Shown here one piece after another: positions 50,687 through 63,988 of a DNA stretch of 64,000 nucleotides. This stretch comes from Unio delphinus (lineage: Eukaryota; Mollusca; Bivalvia; Unionida; Unionidae). The stretch covers positions 604,001 through 668,000 of the forward strand of contig JAQISU010000181.1 in the NCBI GenBank assembly GCA_029339505.1, read 5' to 3'. The translations under genes were made by a program, and so were the position numbers. The notes under the pieces are model-generated. The model made no database searches and was not told the DNA's origin. It worked only from the letters and a program-made list of their open reading frames with translations. How positions within the stretch are numbered: the first letter of the stretch is position 1; each line of letters begins with the position of its first letter.

Positions 50687-50939
50687 GGGGAGCCCACAAT
50701 GGCTGAGTTAACAAAAGTGCTCTGTTATGGATCACTGCTATCTCTCCTCTCTCTGCATGGGTTCAAGTCTCAGAGTCTGCCAATTTGGGTGTGTGAGAAA
50801 TGTTGCCAGTAGCTTTAATTTGGTCAGTGTTTCTTTGCAGGGATTTTTCTGGGTTCTTCCTTGACCATTAATACTGGCTGCCATGTAAAGCCTATTGTGT
50901 GTTGAAAAATGGCGTTGAACCCTACAACAACAATAATAA
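50687..50939 (+). mobile_element. SINE copy 27 (S type)
   Basis: Counterpart of 40711, but with ATGGCGTTG and AATAAACC where that copy has ATGGTGTTG and AATAAATC. Confidence 0.75.
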
Positions 50940-51710
50940 ACCTTTCAATGTCCTGTTTCATATTGACGTTAAATATTTCTTTTATTTCCATGACATCTTT
51001 CACAAAACAGATGGAAAGAATGGACTATTTATATTATTGTATTATGTTCTCTAAAGAGTCATTTAATAGAGGGAAGAAATTAGTATAAAATATTCTTTTA
51101 TGTGCAAAAAAATCCCTTAGGAAACAGAGAGGAAAAATAATAGGAAACATTTCAAATATAAAACAGTCATAACCTTACTCTTCAATAACATCTCTTAATT
51201 CATGGAAAGGAGATGATTACTGTATTATACATATCTTTGTTATTAATTTTCTGTTTATTTTATTTTTATTTCTGCTTCAATTTCTGTTTTTTTCATTGTT
51301 GTTCTTATGCAATATTTTAACATCAGTGTCTTTTCTTTAAGTATTGTCATTTTGTGAATATGTCCTGATAATATTATCCTTCAAATCCATTAGAATCTCA
51401 TCAGTATTGAATTATTTATTTTGTCATAACTTCGAGACTGGACCAATATATATATTCATATCCAATGTTTAGTTGCTTGCTTTAGTCTTCTAATTCTGTT
51501 TGAAATAATGACATTTGTGTCATCAAGTTCTTTATTTTACATGCAGACTATTCTAGTTAGTGAAATATAGCCATAGAAACTGATTGCATTAAATTAATAT
51601 ACTTCAGTTATTATAGACCATATACCTGATACGTAAAGTTGATACTATGCTAAACATTGGAGCTCCACAGCTTACTATATCATTGTGTTCCTCTCTATTC
51701 CCCTTTGAAT

Positions 51711-51961
51711 GGGGAGCCCAGAATGACTGAGTTATCAAAAGTGCTCTGTTATGGATCACTGCTATCTCACCTCTCTCTGCATGGGTTCAAGTCTCAGAGT
51801 CTGCCGATTTGGGTGTGTGAGAAATGTTGCCAGTAGCTTCTTGTTGGTCAGTGTTTCTTTCCAGGGATTTTTCTCGGTTCTTCCTCCGCCATTAATACTG
51901 GCTGCCATGTAAAGCCTATTGTGTGCTGAAAAATGGTGTTGAAACGTACAAGAACAACAAA
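51711..51961 (+). mobile_element. SINE copy 28 (S/T recombinant)
   Basis: Counterpart of 41735; one CT fewer in the CTCTCT stretch before GCATGGG. Confidence 0.7.
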
Positions 51962-52467
51962 CCATTCAATGACCTGTATGATATTGACTTTTGAGATTTC
52001 TTTTCTTTCCATGACATCTTTCACAAATCAAATATAAAGAATGGACTCTTTATATGATTGTATTATGTTCTCTAAAGAGTCATTTAATTGACGGTAAAAA
52101 TTAGTACTAAATCTTATTTTATGTGCAAAAATATCCCTTAGGACACAGAGAGGAAAAATAATAGGAAAGATTTCAAATAGAAAACAGTCATAACCTTTCT
52201 CTTCAATAACGTCTCTTAATTCAATGAATAGAGATGATTAATGCATTATACATACCTTTGATAATAATATTGCGTTAATTTTATTTTTCATTTCTCTGGC
52301 AATATCTGGTTCATACATTGTTGTTCTAATGCAACAATTTCACATCAGTGTCTTTTCTTTAAGTATTTTCATTTTGTGAATATGTCCTGGTAACATTACC
52401 CTCCAAATCCATTGGAATCTCATCAGTATTGAATTATTTATTTTGTCATTACTCCGACTCTGGACCA

Positions 52468-52469
<2 letters not shown>

Positions 52470-52539
<70 letters not shown>
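52470..52539. repeat. (AT)n microsatellite, higher-order copy 2
   Basis: About 70 bases of pure AT; 24 bases longer than the counterpart at 42496. Confidence 0.95.
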
Positions 52540-52541
<2 letters not shown>

Positions 52542-52788
52542 AAAGTTAAGTTGCCTGCTTTAGTCTTCTAATTCTGTTTGAAATAATGACATTTGTGTCA
52601 TCAAGTCCTTTATTTTACATGCAGACTATTCTAGTTAGTGAAATATAGCCATAGAAACTGATTGCATTAAATTAATATACTTCAGTTATTATAGACCATA
52701 TACCTGATACGTAAAGTTGATACTATGCTAAACATTGGAGCTCCACAGCTTACTATATCATTGTGTTCCTCTCTATTCCCCTTTGAAT

Positions 52789-53041
52789 GGGGAGCCCAGA
52801 ATGACTGATTTATCAAAAGTGCTCTGTTGTGGATCACTGCTATCTCACCTCTCTCTGCATGGGTTCAAGTCTCAGAGTTTGCCATTTTGGGTGTGTGAGA
52901 AATGTTGCCAGTAGCTTCTTGTTGGTCAGTGTTTCTTTGCAGGGATTTATCTGGGTTCTTCCTTGACCATTAATACTGGCTGCCATGTAAAGCCTATTGT
53001 GTGCTGAAAAATGGCGTTGAACCCTACAACAACAATAATAA
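52789..53041 (+). mobile_element. SINE copy 29 (S type)
   Basis: Counterpart of 42791; GTTGTGGATC replaces GTTATGGATC. Confidence 0.75.
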
Positions 53042-53283
53042 ACCTTTCAATGACTTGTTTAATATTTACTTTTGATATTTCTTTTATTTCCATGACATCT
53101 TTCACAAAACAGATGGAAAGAATGGACTCTTTATATTGTTGTATTATGTTCTCTAAAGAGTCATTTAATAGAGGGAAGAAATTAGTACAAAATATTATTT
53201 TATGTGCATAAGAATCCCTTAGAAACACAGAGGAGCTCCACAGCTTACTATATCATTGTGTTCCTCTCTATTCCCCTTTGAAT

Positions 53284-53537
53284 GGGGAGCCCAGAATGAC
53301 TGATTTATCAAAAGTGCTCTTTTATGGATCACTGCCATCTCAACTTTGTCTGCATGGGTTCAAGTCTCAGAGTCTGCCAATTTGGGTGTTTGAGAAATGT
53401 TGCCAGTAGCTTCTTGTTGGTCAGTGTTTCTTTCCAGGGATTTTTCTGGCTTCTTCCTCCACCATTAATACTGGCTGCCATGTAAAGCCTATTGTGAGCT
53501 GAAAAATGGTGTTGAACCCTACAACAACAACAACAAC
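53284..53537 (+). mobile_element. SINE copy 30 (S/R chimera)
   Basis: Counterpart of 43286. Its R part has CTGCCAATTT and CCAGGGATTT, where the 43286 copy has CTGCGAATTT and CCAGTGATTT. Confidence 0.75.
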
Positions 53538-55437
53538 CCATTCAATGACCTGTATGATATTGACTTTTGAGATTTGTTTTCTTTCCGTGACATCTTTCAC
53601 AAATCAAATATAAAGAATGGACTCTTTATATGATTGTATTATGTTCTCTAAAGAGTCATTTAATTGACGGTAGAAATTAGTACTAAATCTTATTTTATGT
53701 GCAAAAATTTCCTTAGGACACAGAGAGCAAAAATAATCGGAAACATTTCAAATAGAAAACAGTCATAACCTTTCCCTTCAATAACTTCTCTTAATTCATT
53801 GAATAGAGATGATTAATGTATTATACATATCTTTGATAATAATATTGAGTTGATGTTATTTTTGATTTCTCTGGCAATATCTGGTTCATACATTGTTCTT
53901 CTTATGCAACAATTTCACATCAGTGTCTTTTCTTTAAGTATTGTCATTTTGTGAGTATGTCCTGATAACATTATCCTCCAAATCCATTGGAATCTCATCA
54001 GTATTGAATTATTTTTTTTGTCATTACTCCGAGTCTGGACCAATATATATATATCCATTGTTCAGTTGCTTGCTTTAGTCTTCTAATTCAGTTTAAAATT
54101 ATCTCATTGATTGAAGTTTATCCAGCATTATTTTATGACCTTTTGATGTTTATCAGTTCAGTACCTAAATGAATTGTATATTTTCATCACTCACAGACTG
54201 AAGATGACTAAAAACCAGAAATTCATACCCCAGTATATTTTTTCATCCATGCAGACATATACGTATGCACATAAAGATTCATTAATCTTTAGATAAATGT
54301 ATAGAAGTATTGGCACATCATATGTGTGTCATCAAGTTCTTTATTTTTCATGCTTACTTTTCTTTTTTAGTGAATTACTGCCATCCATAACTGGCTAAAT
54401 GCTTTAAATGTATATACTTCTGTGCTTATAGATGTTACCGCTGACTGGTAAAGTTGATAATAAGCCCTCCATTCAAACCCTACATCATATTATATCCTTG
54501 TGTTCTCCTCTATTACCGTTTCAATGAGTCATATCGTATTACTGATTATTTATATTTCTTCTTTTTCATGACACCCTTCACAAAACAGATTGTAAGTATT
54601 ATCTCTTGATATAATTGTATTACTTCTACTAATCAATCATCTAAGACAGAAGACAAGAGTAGAAAGTATGATTTTATGAGCAGAATTATTCCAAAGGAAA
54701 TCGGAATGGAAACATTAATGAAACAGATTCATAAGATTAAAGTATTCTACACGATTTTGATATAACGATTTCTTTCTGTTTTTTTATTTTCCTATTTTAT
54801 TCTTCTAATTTTATTTGAGGGAATTTAAAAGATTGAGTGCTTTCCAGCATGACTTTGCTGATATATATCCATTCAGTACCTGATCATATAGTGTATTTTT
54901 ATCAATTGCATGCTGAATATGACTAATAACCTGAAATTCATATTTATATACACATGTTCATCTATGCATGCATGAACGTATGCACATAAATATTCATAAA
55001 TCTTCAGATAAATATATGTATACAACAATAGTCACATCATATCTGCGTCATCAAGTTTTTTATTTTACATGCAGATTGTTCTAGTTAGTGAAATATAGCC
55101 ATAGAAACGGATTGCATTAAAGAAATATACTTCTGTTATTATAGACCATATACCTGATAAGTAAAGTTGATAATTTGCTAAACATTGGAACCCCACTGCA
55201 TACTATATCATTGTGTTCCTCTGTATTACCCTTTCAGTGATTGAATTGTCAAAAGTGCTCTGTTAATTATCACTGTCATCTCACCTTTCACTGCATATGT
55301 TCAAGTCTCAGAGTGTATCAATTTAGGTGTGTGAGAAATTTTGCCAGTAGCTTCTTGTTGGTCAGTGTTTCTTTCCAGGAATGTTTCTGGGTTCTTCCTC
55401 CACCATTAATACTGTCTGCCATGTAAAGCCTATTGAG
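53318..55437 (+). repeat. Higher-order repeat copy 3, truncated
   Basis: About 2.1 kb of the same higher-order unit, covering the R remainder and the P unit. It breaks off inside the P SINE after TATTGAG, where the inverted patch begins. Confidence 0.85.
55237..55437 (+). mobile_element. SINE copy 31 (P type, both ends damaged)
   Basis: The head is deleted as at 35261; the 3' end is replaced by the inverted patch after TATTGAG. Confidence 0.75.
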
Positions 55438-55483
55438 TGTTTAGCAAATTATCAACTTTACTTATCAGGTATATGGTCTATAA
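55438..55483 (-). repeat. 46-bp inverted patch at the core/right-flank junction
   Basis: These 46 bases are the exact reverse complement of 55139-55184 in the same P unit. On the left the patch joins the SINE at TG; on the right it joins flank-type half-A sequence starting GCACAAAAGAG. This is the expected trace of template switching during replication. Confidence 0.9.
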
Positions 55484-56083
55484 GCACAAAAGAGTAGAAA
55501 GTTTGATTTTATGTGGAGAATTATTCCTAAGGAAATCGGAAAGGAAAAATTAATGGAACAGATTCATAAGATTAAAGCATTCTACACGACTTTGATTTAA
55601 CTATTTCATTGCTTATTTTATTTTCCTATTTTATTCATCTAATTTTGTTTGAGGTTATTTAAAAGATTGAGTGCTATCCAGCAGTTTATTATGACTTTGC
55701 TGATATATATATCCATTCAGTTCCTGATAATATAGTGTATTTTTATCAATTACATGCTGAATATGACTAATATGCAGAAATTCATATTTATATGCACATG
55801 TTCATCCATGCATCCATGAAAATATGCACATAAATATTCATTCATCTTTAGATAAATATATGTATGCAAATATAGTCGCATCATATCTGTGTCATCAAGT
55901 TCTTTGTTTTACATGCAGACTATTCTAGTTAGTGAAATATAGCCATAGAAACTGATTGCATTAAATTAATATACTCCAGTTATTATAGACCATATACCTG
56001 ATACATAAGGTTGATACTATGCTAAATATTGGAGCCCCCAAGCATACTATATCATTGTGTTCCTCTCTATTCCCCTTTGACAA

Positions 56084-56341
56084 TGGAGCCCAGAGGGACT
56101 GAGTTGTCAAAAGCGCTCTGTTATGGATCACTGCCATCTCAATTCTGTCTTCATTAGTTCAAGTCTCAGAGTCTGCCAATTTGGGTGTGTGAGAAATGTT
56201 GCCAGTAGCATCTTGTTGGTTAGTGTTTCTTTCCAGGGATTTTTCTCCGTTCTTCCTCCGCCATTAATACTGGCTGCCATATAAAGCCTATTGTGTGCTG
56301 AAAAATGGTGTTGAAACTTACAACAACAACAACAACAGCAA
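56084..56341 (+). mobile_element. SINE copy 32 (T type)
   Basis: The junction with the target reads TTTGACAATGGAGCCC; tail (ACA)n CAGCAA. Confidence 0.75.
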
Positions 56342-56844
56342 CCCATTCAATGACCTGTATGATATTGACTTTTGAGATTTCTTTTCTTTCCATGACATCT
56401 TTCACAAATCAAATATAAAGAATGGACTCTTTATATGATTGTATTATGTTCTCTAAAGAGTCATTTAATTGACGGTAGAAATTAATACAAAATCTTATTT
56501 TATGTGCAAAAATATCCCTTAGGACACAGAGAGGAAACATAATAGGAAACATTTCAAATAGAAAACAGTCATAACCTTTCTCTTCAATAACGTCTCTTAA
56601 TTCATTGTATAGAGATGATTAATGTATTATACATATCTTTGATAATAATATTGCGTTGCTTGTATTTTAATTTCTCTGGCAATATCTGGTTCATACATAG
56701 TTGTTCTAATGCAACAATTTCACATCAGTGTCTTTTCTTTAAGTATTTTCATTTTGTGAATATGTCCTGATAACATTACCCTCCAAATCCATTGGAATCT
56801 CATCAGTATTGAATTATTTCTTTTGTCATTACTCCGAGTCTGGA

Positions 56845-56847
<3 letters not shown>

Positions 56848-56919
<72 letters not shown>
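56848..56919. repeat. (AT)n microsatellite
   Basis: About 72 bases of pure AT at the standard site in the first right-flank unit. Confidence 0.95.
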
Positions 56920-56921
<2 letters not shown>

Positions 56922-57080
56922 AATGTTAAGTTTCTTGCTTTAGTCTTCTAATTCTGTTTGAAATAATGTCATTGATTGAAGTTTATTTGCAGTATTTTAT
57001 AATCTTTTGATGTATATCAGTTAGGTGCCTAAATGCATTGTATATTTTCATCACTCACAGACTGAAGATGACTAATAACC

Positions 57081-57342
57081 ATTCGAATGGAGGGCTTAGT
57101 ATCATTTTTACTTGTCAGCTGTAAGATTCATTTTTTCATCCATACAGACATATACACATGCACATAAATATTCATTAATCTTTTGATAAATGCATGGATA
57201 GAAGTATTGGCATTCATCCAGAGCATTCGTTTTAGTAAAATACTGCCATCCATAACTGGCTGAATGTTTTAAATGTATATACTTCTGTTCTTATGGATGT
57301 TACAGCTGACAAGTAAAGTTGATACTAAGCCCTCCATTCGAA
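57081..57342. repeat. Foldback in half A, copy 7
   Basis: The left arm reads ATCATTTTTACTTGTC, and the right arm is the standard form. Confidence 0.75.
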
Positions 57343-58095
57343 CCCCACACCATTTTATATCCTTGTGTTCTCCTCTATCACCCTTTCGATGAATCATAAC
57401 GTATTACTGAATTTTGATATTTCTTCTTTTTCATGACACCTTTCACAAAACAGTTGGTAAGTATTAGATCTTGATATTGTATTTCTTCTACTAAACAATC
57501 ATGTTAGACAGAATAAAAGGGTAGAAAGTTTGATCTATGTGCAGTTTTATATCTAAGGAAACCTAAAGGGAAACATTAATGGAAGAGATTCATAAGATTA
57601 AAGCATTCGACACTACTTTGATAGAACTATTTCGTTGTTTATTTTTTTTATTTTTTATTCATGTAATTTCATTTGAGAGAGGTATTAAAAGATTGAGTGC
57701 TATCCAACATGACTTTGCTGATATATATCCATTCACTGCCTGATCATATAGTGTATATTTATCAATTACATGTTGAATATGACTAATAACCAGAAATTCA
57801 TATTTTCATACATATGTTCATCCATGCATTCATGATCATATGCACATAAATATTCATAAAACTTTAGATAAATATATGGCTACAAGTATAGTCACATATC
57901 AGTGTGATCAAGTTCTTTGTTTTACATGCAAACTATTCTAGTTAGTGAAATATAGGCAATAAAACTAATTGCATTAAAGGAATATACTTATGTTATTATA
58001 GACCATATACCTGATAAGTAAAGTTGATACTATGCTAAACATTGGAGAACCACATCATAATATATGATTGTGTTCCTCTCTATTACCCTTTGAAT

Positions 58096-58348
58096 GGGGA
58101 GCCCACAATGGCTGAGTTATCAAAAGTGCTCTGTTATGGATCACTGTTATCTCACCTCTCTCTGCATGGGTTCAAGTCTCAGAGTCTGCCAATTTGGGTG
58201 TGTGAGAAATGTTGCCAGTAGCTTCTTGTTGGTCAGTGTTTCTTTCCAGGGAATTTTCTGGGTTCTTCCTTGACCATTAATACTGGCTGCCATGTAAAGC
58301 CTATTGTGTGTTGAAAATGGCGTTGAACCCTACAACAACAATAATAAA
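58096..58348 (+). mobile_element. SINE copy 33 (S type)
   Basis: TGGCTGAGTTATC and an intact B box; one A fewer in the GAAAATGG stretch. Confidence 0.75.
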
Positions 58349-58854
58349 CCTTTCAATGACCTGCTTCATATTGACTTTTGATATTTCTTTTATTTCCATG
58401 ACATCTTTCATAAAACAGATGGAAATAATGGACTCTTTATATTATTGTATTATGTTCTCTAAAGAGTCATTTAATAGAGGGAAGAAATTAGTACAAAATA
58501 TTATTTTATGTGCAAAAAAATCCCTTAGGAAACAGAGAGGAAAAATAATAGGAAACATTTCAAATATAAAACAGTCATAACCTTACTCTTCAATAACTAC
58601 TCTTAATTCATCGAAAGGAGATGATTACTGTATTATACATATCTTTGATATTTATTTTCCGTTTATTTTATTTTCATTTCTGCTTCAGTTTCTTTTTTCA
58701 TACATTGTTGTTCTTATGCAATATTTTAACACCAGTGTCTTTTCTTTAAATATTGTCATTTTGTGAATATGTCCTGATAATATTATCCTTCAAATTCATT
58801 AGAATCTCATCAGTATTTAATTATTTATTTTGTCATTACATTGAGACTGGACCA

Positions 58855-58863
58855 ATATCTATA

Positions 58864-58936
<73 letters not shown>
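58855..58936. repeat. (AT)n microsatellite with initial ATCTAT
   Basis: Begins ATATCTATATCTATAT, then pure AT to ACATG. Confidence 0.95.
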
Positions 58937-58938
<2 letters not shown>

Positions 58939-59095
58939 GTTCAGTTGCTTGCTTTAGTCTTAATAATCTTTTTCAAATTATGTCATTGATTCAAGTTTTT
59001 CCGGCTGTATTTTATGACCTTTTGATGCTTATCAATTCTGTGTCTAAATGAATTGTATATTTTCATCACTCATAGACTGAAGATGACTAAGAACT

Positions 59096-59359
59096 ATTCG
59101 AATGGAGGACTTAGTATCAACTTTACTTGTCAGCTGTAGGATTCATGTTTTCATCCATTCAGACATATACGCATGCACATAAAGATTCATTAATCTTTAG
59201 ATAAATACATGCATAAAAGTATTGGCATGCATTCAGACTATTCTTTTTAGTAAAATATAGCCATCCATCACTGGCTAAATGCTTTAAATGTATATATACT
59301 TCTATAATAATGAATGTTACAGCTGACAAGCAAAGTTGATACTAAGCCCTCCATTCGAA
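59096..59359. repeat. Foldback in half A, copy 8
   Basis: Standard arms; the right arm has GACAAGCAAAG, as in copy 2. Confidence 0.8.
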
Positions 59360-60131
59360 CCCTGCATCATATTATACCCTGGTGTTCTCCTCTATTATTC
59401 TTTCAATGTGTCATATCGTATTCCTGATTTTTGATATTTTTTCTTTTTCATGACACCCTTCGCAAAACAGAGCGTAAGTATTATCTCCTGATATAATTGT
59501 ATTACTTCTACTAAACAATCATCTAAGACAGCACAAAAGAGTAGAAAGTTTGATTTTATGTGGAGAATTATTCCTAAGGAAATCGGAAAGGAAAAATTAA
59601 TGGAACAGATTCATAAGATTAAAGCATTCTACACGACTTTGATTTAACTATTTCATTGTTTATTTTATTTTCCTATTTTATTCATCTAATTTTGTTTGAG
59701 GTAATTTAAAAGACTGAGTGCTATCCAGCAGTTTATTATGACTTTGCTGATATATATATATCCATTCAGTGCCTGATAATATAGTGTATTTTTATCAATT
59801 ACATGCTGAATATGACTAATATGCAGAAAATTCATATTTACATGCACATGTTCATCCATGCATCCATGAAAATATGCACATAAATATTCATTCATCTTTA
59901 GATAAATATATGTATGCAAATATAGTCGCATCATATCTGTGTCATCAAGTTCTTTGTTTTACATGCAGACTATTCTAGTTAGTGAAATATAGCCATAGAA
60001 ACTGATTGCATTAAATTAATATACTTCAGTTATTATAGACCATATACCTGATACGTAAGGTTGATACTATGCTAAACATTGGAGCCTCCCAGCATACTAT
60101 ATCATTGTGTTCCTCTCTATTCCTCTTTGAA

Positions 60132-60389
60132 TGGGGAGCCCAGAGGGACTGAGTTGTCAAAAGCGCTCTGTTATGGATCACTGCCATCTCAACTCTGTCT
60201 TCATTAGTTCAAGTCTCAGAGTCTGCCAATTTGGGTGTGTGATAAACGTTGCCAGTGGCTTCTTCTTGGTCAGTGTTTCTTTCCAAGGATTTTTCTCGGT
60301 TCTTCCTCCGCCATTAATAATGACTGCCATATAAAGCCTGTTGTGTGCTGAAAAATGGTGTTGAAACTTACAACAACAACAACAGCAAA
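60132..60389 (+). mobile_element. SINE copy 34 (T type)
   Basis: GATAAACGTTGCCAGTGG replaces GAGAAATGTTGCCAGTAG. Confidence 0.75.
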
Positions 60390-60894
60390 CCATTCAATGA
60401 CCTGTATGATATTGACTTTTGAGATTTCTTTTCTTTCCATGACATCTTTCACAAATCAAATATAAAGAATGGACTCTTTATATGATTGTATTATGTTCTC
60501 TAAAGAGTCATTTAATTGACGGTAGAAATTAATACAAAATCTTATTTTATGTGCAAAAATATCCCTTAGGACACAGAGAGCAAAAATAAAAGGAAACATT
60601 ACAAATGGAAAACAGTCATAACCTTTCTCTTCAATAACGTCTCTTAATTCATTGTATAGAGATGATTAATGTATTATACATATCTTTGATAATAATATTG
60701 CGTTGATTTTATTTTCATTTCTCTGGCAATATCTGGTTCATACATTGTTGTTCTAATGCAACAATTTCACATCAGTGTCATTTCTTTAAGTATTTTCATT
60801 TTGTGAATATCTCCTGATAACATTACCCTCCAAATTTATTGGAATCTCATCAGTATTGAATTATTTATTTTGTCATTACTCCGAGTCTGGACCA

Positions 60895-60897
60895 ATA

Positions 60898-60940
<43 letters not shown>
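60895..60940. repeat. (AT)n microsatellite at a deletion joint
   Basis: The run ends directly in the middle of the foldback left arm, so its right flank is not the usual TTCAGTTGCTTGC. Confidence 0.95.
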
Positions 60941-60942
<2 letters not shown>

Positions 60943-61173
60943 TTGTCAGCTGTAGGATTCATTTTTTCATCCATTCAGACATATACGCATGCACATAAAG
61001 ATTCATTAATCTTTAGATAAATACATGTATAGAAGTATTGGCATGCATTCAGACTATTCTTTTTAGTAAAATATAGCCATCCATCACTGGCTAAATGCTT
61101 TAAATGTATATATACTTCTTTAATAATGAATGTTACAGCTGACAACTAAAGTTGATACTAAGCCCTCCATTCG
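60941..61173. repeat. Foldback in half A, copy 9 (left arm truncated)
   Basis: The AT run passes straight into ACTTGTCAGCTGTAGG, so the outer half of the left arm is missing. Confidence 0.65.
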
Positions 61174-61946
61174 ATCCCTGCATCATATTATACCCTTGTG
61201 TTCTCCTCTATTACCCTTTCAATGTGTCATATCGTATTCCTGATTTTTTTATATTTCATCTTTTTCATGACACCCTTCGCAAAACAGAGAGTAAGTATTA
61301 TCTCTTGATTTAATTGTATTACTTCTACTAAACAATCATCTAAGACAGCACAAAAGAGTAGAAAGTTAGATTTTATGTGGAGAATTATTCCTAAGGAAAT
61401 CAGAAAGGAAAAATTAATGGAACAGATTCATAAGATTAAAGCATTCTACACGACTTTGATTTAACTATTTCATTGTTTATTTTATTTTCCTCTTTTATTC
61501 ATCTAATTTTGTTTGAGGTAATTTAAAAGACTGAGTGCTATCCAGCAGTTTATTATGACTTTGTTGATATATATATCCATTCAGTGCCTGATAATATAGT
61601 GTATTTTTATCAATTACATGCTGAATATGACTAATATGCAGAAATTCATATTTACATGCAAATGTTCATCCATGCATCCATGAAAATATGCACATAAATA
61701 TTCATTCATCTTTAGATAAATATATGTATGCAAATATAGTCGCATCATATCTGTGTCATCAAGTTCTTTGTTTTACATGCAGACTATTCTAGTTAGTGAA
61801 ATATAGCCATAGAAACTGATTGCATTACATTAATATACTTCAGTTATTATAGACCATATACCTGATACGTAAGGCTGATACTATGCTAAACATTGGAGCC
61901 CCCCAGCATACTATATCAATGTGTTCCTCTCTATTCCCCTTTCATT

Positions 61947-62207
61947 GGGTAGCCCAGAGGGACCGAGTTGTCAAAAGCGCTCTGTTTTGGATCACTGCCA
62001 TCTCAACTCTGTCTTCATTAGTTCAAGTCTCAGAGTCTGCCAATTTGGGTGCGTGAGAAATGTTGCCAGTAGCATCTTGTTGGTCAGTGTTTCTTTCCAG
62101 GGATTTTTCTCGGTTTTTTCTCCGCCATTGAAACTGGCTGCCATGTAAAGCCTATTGTGTGCTGAAAAATGGTGCTGAAACTTACAACAACAACAACAAC
62201 AACAACC
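61947..62207 (+). mobile_element. SINE copy 35 (T type, long tail)
   Basis: Head TTGGGTAGCCC as at 12768. The tail has about eight AAC/ACA triplets, the longest in the window. Confidence 0.75.
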
Positions 62208-62708
62208 CATTAAATGACCTGTATGATATTGACTTTTGAGATTTCTTTTATTTCCATGACATCTTTCACAAAACAGATGGAAATAATGGACTCTTTATAT
62301 GATTGTATTATGTTCTCTAAAGAGTCATTCAATTGTCGGTAGAAATTAGTACTAAATCTTATTTTATGTGCAAAAATGTCCCTTAGGACACAGAGAGCAA
62401 AAATAATAAGAAACATTTCAAATAGAAAACATTCATAACCTTTCTCTTCAATAACTTCTCTTAATTCATTGAATAGAGATGATTAATGTATTGTACATAT
62501 CTTTGATAATAATATTGCGTTCATTTTATTTTCATTTCTCTGGCAATATCTGGTTCATACCTTGTTGTTCTTTTGCAACAATTTAACATCAGTGTCTTTT
62601 CTTTAAGTATTTCCATTTTGTGAATATGTCCTGATAACATTATCCTCCAAATCCATTGGAATCTCATCAGTATTGAATTATTTATTTTGTCATTACTCCG
62701 AGTCTGGA

Positions 62709-62711
<3 letters not shown>

Positions 62712-62789
<78 letters not shown>

Positions 62790-62794
62790 ATATG
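62712..62794. repeat. (AT)n(GT)n microsatellite
   Basis: About 70 bases of AT, then GTGTGTGTAT. Confidence 0.95.
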
Positions 62795-62951
62795 TTCAGT
62801 TGCTTGCTTTAGTCTTTTAATTCTTTTTTGAAATTTTGTCATTGATTCAAGTTTTTCCGGCTGTATTTGATGACCTTTTGATGCATATCAATTCTGTGTC
62901 TAAATGAATTGTATATTTTCATCACTCATAGACTGAAGATGACTAAGAACC

Positions 62952-63215
62952 ATTCGAATGGAGGACTTAGTATCAACTTTGCTTGTCAGCTGTATGATTC
63001 ATTTTTTCATCCATTCAGACATATACGCATGCACATAAATATTCATTAATCTTTAGATAAATACATGTATAAAAGTATTGGCATGCATGCAGACTATTCT
63101 TTTTAGTAAAATATAGCAATCCATTACTTGCTAAATGCTTTAAATGTATATATACTTCTTTAATAATGAATATTACAGCTGACAACTAAAGTTGATACTA
63201 AGCCCTCCATTCGAA
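62952..63215. repeat. Foldback in half A, copy 10
   Basis: Standard left arm; the right arm has GACAACTAAAG, shared with copy 9. Confidence 0.8.
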
Positions 63216-63988
63216 CCCTGCATCATATTATACCCATGTGTTCTCCTCTATTACCCTTTCAATGTGTCATATCGTATTCCTGATTTTTTTATATTTCTTC
63301 TTTTCATGACACCCTTCGCAAAACAGAGAGTAAGTATTATCTCTTGATATAATTGTATTACTTCTACTAAACAATCATCTAAGACAGCACAAAAGAGTAG
63401 AAAGTTTGATTTTATGTGGAGAATTATTCCTAAGGAAATCGGAAAGGAAAAATTAATGGAACAGATTTATAAGATTAAAGCATTCTACACGACTTTGATT
63501 TAACTATTTCATTGTTTATTTTATTTTCCTATTTTATTCATCTAATTTTGTTTGAGGTAATTTAAAAGACTGAGTGCTATCCAGCAGTTTATTATGACTT
63601 TGCTGATATATATATATCCATTCAGTGCCTGATAATATAGTGTATTTTTATCAATTTTATGCTGAATATGACTAATATGCATAAAATTCATATTTACATG
63701 CACATGTTCATCCATGCATCCATGAAAATATGCACATAAATATTCATTCATCTTTAGATAAATATATGTATGCAAATATAGTCGCATCATATCTGTGTCA
63801 TCAAGTTCTTTGTTTTACATGCAGACTATTCTAGTTAGTGAAATATAGCCATAGAAACTGATTGCATTAAATTAATATACTTCAGTTATTATAGACCATA
63901 TACCTGATACGTAAGGTTGATACTATGCTAAACATTGGAGCCTCCCAGCATACTATATCATTGTGTTCCTCTCTATTCCTCTTTGAAT

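Larger units (their letters stand above)
43320..53317 (+). repeat. Higher-order repeat copy 2 (about 10.0 kb)
   Basis: It repeats copy 1 at an offset of 9,975-9,976 bp. It is 22-24 bp longer because the AT run at 52470 is longer than its counterpart at 42496. Example differences: GCATAAAAATCCC at 35667 against GCAAAAAAATCCC here, and GATTGAGTGC at 40306 against GATTGAATGC here. Confidence 0.85.
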
